From: Oscillospiraceae bacterium
GTDB taxonomy: Bacteria; Bacillota; Clostridia; Oscillospirales; Ruminococcaceae
Direction of reading: 5' to 3'
Assembly (NCBI GenBank): GCA_017528675.1
Contig: JAFXOO010000103.1
Location: 1 to 8,213 of the forward strand
Length of the DNA: 8,213 nucleotides
How positions within the stretch are numbered: position 1 is the stretch's first letter; each line of letters starts with the position of its first letter. The notes under the pieces were generated by a model that saw only the letters and a program-made list of their open reading frames with translations, did not search any database and was not told the origin of the DNA. Below are positions 6,456 through 8,213 of the stretch, piece after piece. The translations under genes were made by a program, and so were the position numbers.

Positions 6456-6484
6456 ATTATACAGGATTCTTTTGCGTCTGTCAA
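6456..6484 (-). promoter_or_regulatory. Consensus promoter of the tetR operon
   Basis: On the minus strand TTGACA (6484-6479), 17 nt, then TATAAT (6461-6456) is a perfect sigma-A promoter. Predicted start is near 6449, giving a leader of about 30 nt. The leftmost operator (6495-6509) lies 10 bp upstream of the -35 box, so a bound repressor would sit at the edge of RNA polymerase. Confidence 0.9.
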
Positions 6485-6494
6485 GATTTAATAA

Positions 6495-6509
6495 ATGACC
6501 AATAGTCAT
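6495..6509. promoter_or_regulatory. TetR operator 1 (near the tetR promoter)
   Basis: ATGAC-CAATA-GTCAT is a 15-bp inverted repeat with 5-bp half-sites and a 5-bp spacer. It is located 10 bp upstream of the tetR -35 box. Two more sites with the same half-sites occur in this intergenic region. Assignment to the adjacent TetR is inferred. Confidence 0.75.
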
Positions 6510-6547
6510 AATTATTCCGGGCAGTTTTTGTTCAATCCTCCAAAAAT

Positions 6548-6562
6548 ATGACTGTTGGTCAA
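6548..6562. promoter_or_regulatory. TetR operator 2 (central)
   Basis: ATGAC-TGTTG-GTCAA; read on the minus strand it becomes TTGAC-CAACA-GTCAT, which aligns with operators 1 and 3. Its centre (6555) is 53 bp from operator 1 and 33 bp from operator 3, close to whole helical turns. It does not overlap a promoter hexamer, so it may help cooperative binding or looping. Confidence 0.7.
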
Positions 6563-6580
6563 TTTTATCTCCGAAAGATA

Positions 6581-6595
6581 TTGACTAATAGTCAT
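6581..6595. promoter_or_regulatory. TetR operator 3 (over the exporter promoter)
   Basis: TTGAC-TAATA-GTCAT. Its first six bases are also the -35 box of the exporter promoter and the rest fills the spacer, so repressor binding should block polymerase directly. Confidence 0.8.
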
Positions 6596-6609
6596 TTTTG
6601 TAATATACT
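6581..6609 (+). promoter_or_regulatory. Promoter of the MMPL exporter gene
   Basis: TTGACT (6581-6586), 17 nt, then TATACT (6604-6609), with predicted start near 6616. The leader then carries the 14-bp perfect palindrome AGGGAGATCTCCCT (6622-6635) and an AAAGGA binding site (6638-6643), 9 nt before the ATG. Confidence 0.85.
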
Positions 6610-6652
6610 GATTACAGAAATAGGGAGATCTCCCTGGAAAGGATATGATACA

Positions 6653-8213
6653 ATGCTGAAGTTCGGTGAATGGGTTGTAAGGCACAAGCTGCTGATTCTG
6701 ATTCTTGGACTTGCGCTTGTAGTGCCGGCAGCGTTCGGCTACCTGAATACCCGGGTCAATTACGACATTTTGTCCTATCTGCCGTCCGATCTTGAAACGA
6801 TGCAGGGGCAGGACATTCTGAAGGAGGAGTTTGGAAAGGGCGGCTTCTCATTTGTCATGATCGAGAGCATGCCTGACAAGGACGTTGTCAAGGTGCACGA
6901 ACAGCTCGAAGCTGTAGACGGTGTTGCTGAAGTGCTCTGGTACGATTCTCTTGCAGACATCTCTGTCCCGAAGGAGATTCTGCCGGAGAAGGTCTATGAC
7001 TTCTTCAATTCCGGTGATTCCACGCTGATGGTCGTGTTCTTTGAAGACACAACCTCTGCTGATTCCACAATGGACGCCATCGACGAAATGCGTTCGATCA
7101 CCTCCGGGCAGTGCTTCATTTCCGGTATGAGCGCCGTGACCACTGATATGAAGCACCTCTCCGACAGTGAAACTGTCGGCTATGCGCTGATTGCGGTGCT
7201 CCTGACCTGCATTGTGCTGGCGCTGACGATGGATTCCTTCCTGATTCCGGTCTTCTTCATGCTGGACATCGGGCTTGCGATTATCTGGAATCTTGGCTCT
7301 AACTTCTTCCTCGGAGAGATTTCCTTCCTGACCCAGGCGCTCTGTCTGGTGCTGCAACTCGGTGTGACGATGGACTACTCCATCTTCCTCTGGCACAGCT
7401 ACAAGGAAAAGCAGCAGACCTACAGTGACCATGGTGAGGCAATGGCACACGCCATTGCGCAGACCATCACCTCTGTGGTCAGCTCCTCCTTCACGACCGT
7501 AGCGGGATTCCTGGCGATGTGCTTCATGAGCTTCACGCTCGGACTTGATCTCGGCATCGTGATGGCGAAGGGCGTAGTCCTTGGTGTGATTGCGTGTGTA
7601 ACAGTGCTTCCGGCGATGATTCTGGTATTTGACAAGGCCATTGCAAAGACCTCGCACAAGGATCTGCTCCCGGAGTTCAGAAAGGTTCCGGCATTCATCA
7701 CAAAGCATTTTGCACTGTTCCTGACAATCGGTCTGGTGCTTCTGTTTCCGGCCGTCTACGGCAACCAGCACTATGATGTGTACTACAATCTTGACAGCAC
7801 GCTCCCGGCAGAGCTTGACAGCATGGTTGCCAATTCGAAGCTTTCCGAGGAGTACAATATGAACAGCACCCACATGCTGCTGATTGACAGCTCGATGGAT
7901 GCAAAGACCTGTGAGAAGATGCTGGAGGAAATGAAACAGGTGGACGGCGTCTCCTTCACGCTGAGCTACAATTCCCTGATCGGTACCGCCATTCCGGAGG
8001 AGGTCGTCCCTGACCGTCTGAAGGAAGCGCTGAAGAGCGGCGAATACCAGCTTATGATGATCGGGTCGGAGTACAAGGTTGCATCCGATGAGGTCAATGC
8101 ACAGGTCGCCCGCCTGAACACCATCGTCAAGCAGTACGACAAAAATGCGCTGCTGATCGGTGAAGCGCCTGCCACGAAGGATCTGATCGAGATTACCGCA
8201 CATGACTTCAAGG
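6653..8213 (+). CDS. MMPL/RND-family transporter, 3' end outside the window
   Basis: The first 520 residues of a membrane exporter of the RND superfamily, MMPL type; complete members are typically around 700 residues or longer. TM1 is at about 13-30, followed by an extracytoplasmic porter loop (about 31-172). A block of five membrane segments follows, near 176-194, 196-217, 227-248, 272-293 and 299-325. TM7 is at about 353-370 and then the second loop, which is cut by the window edge. Segment 4 carries GVTMDYSIF with D241-Y242, the Asp-Tyr pair used for proton coupling in MmpL proteins. The ATG at 6653 follows AAAGGA by 9 nt. It is divergent from tetR and its -35 box lies inside a TetR operator, so it is probably induced when the regulator releases DNA. 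The substrate (lipid, amphiphile or drug) cannot be told. Confidence 0.9.
   Translation, partial: MLKFGEWVVRHKLLILILGLALVVPAAFGYLNTRVNYDILSYLPSDLETMQGQDILKEEFGKGGFSFVMIESMPDKDVVKVHEQLEAVDGVAEVLWYDSLADISVPKEILPEKVYDFFNSGDSTLMVVFFEDTTSADSTMDAIDEMRSITSGQCFISGMSAVTTDMKHLSDSETVGYALIAVLLTCIVLALTMDSFLIPVFFMLDIGLAIIWNLGSNFFLGEISFLTQALCLVLQLGVTMDYSIFLWHSYKEKQQTYSDHGEAMAHAIAQTITSVVSSSFTTVAGFLAMCFMSFTLGLDLGIVMAKGVVLGVIACVTVLPAMILVFDKAIAKTSHKDLLPEFRKVPAFITKHFALFLTIGLVLLFPAVYGNQHYDVYYNLDSTLPAELDSMVANSKLSEEYNMNSTHMLLIDSSMDAKTCEKMLEEMKQVDGVSFTLSYNSLIGTAIPEEVVPDRLKEALKSGEYQLMMIGSEYKVASDEVNAQVARLNTIVKQYDKNALLIGEAPATKDLIEITAHDFK

Noticed and set aside
6848..8203. 451-residue open frame on the minus strand opposite the MMPL gene
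   Set aside because: Its His-, Gln- and Arg-rich composition is typical of the complement of a membrane-protein gene. The plus strand shows a continuous MMPL reading frame with membrane segments.

Overview
The window looks like chromosomal DNA from a cellulosome-producing gut or rumen Ruminococcus (Ruminococcaceae, Firmicutes). The evidence is a secreted pectin lyase with a C-terminal type I dockerin, strong AGGAGG-type ribosome binding sites, consensus TTGACA/TATAAT promoters and a moderately GC-rich codon choice. The mid-50s GC seen by eye would fit the R. champanellensis end of the genus, but the species is an inference. I saw no tRNA, rRNA, CRISPR array, insertion sequence or prophage.

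Layout from left to right. Positions 1-129 hold the last 42 codons of a cytidylate-kinase-like protein, closed by a perfect 10-bp intrinsic terminator. A free-standing transcription unit follows: a sigma-A promoter (220-248), a leader of about 120 nt with a geometrically clean H-type pseudoknot (303-349), and a 1006-residue rhamnogalacturonan lyase (376-3396). The lyase runs signal peptide, PL11 catalytic beta-propeller, ricin-type lectin, beta-sandwich domain, dockerin. It ends at a very long hairpin terminator. The stretch between this gene and the convergent pnuC (about 3506-3700) holds a nested inverted repeat of unknown role and a weak terminator for pnuC.

From about 3700 to 6420 the genes lie on the minus strand. 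pnuC, a vitamin-precursor transporter of the nicotinamide riboside type, has its own perfect extended -10 promoter. Its leader folds either into an 18-bp terminator running into six U or into a small hairpin that removes the base of that terminator, so pnuC is probably controlled by transcription attenuation. Upstream lies a two-gene operon: a TetR regulator followed after 20 nt by a fused DUF5131-DUF4186 protein with a Cys cluster of radical-SAM type.

The tetR operon is divergent from a plus-strand MMPL/RND exporter (6653 to beyond the window end). The 230-bp intergenic region carries two consensus promoters and three 15-bp operators of the form WTGAC-N5-GTCAW, with centres 53 and 33 bp apart. 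One operator covers the exporter -35 box and another sits just upstream of the tetR -35 box. The simplest reading is one TetR-controlled divergon coupling an exporter to a DUF5131-DUF4186 enzyme of unknown chemistry. The least explained elements are the pseudoknot leader of the lyase, the pnuC attenuator, the DUF fusion in an exporter divergon, and the nested repeat near 3529-3596.
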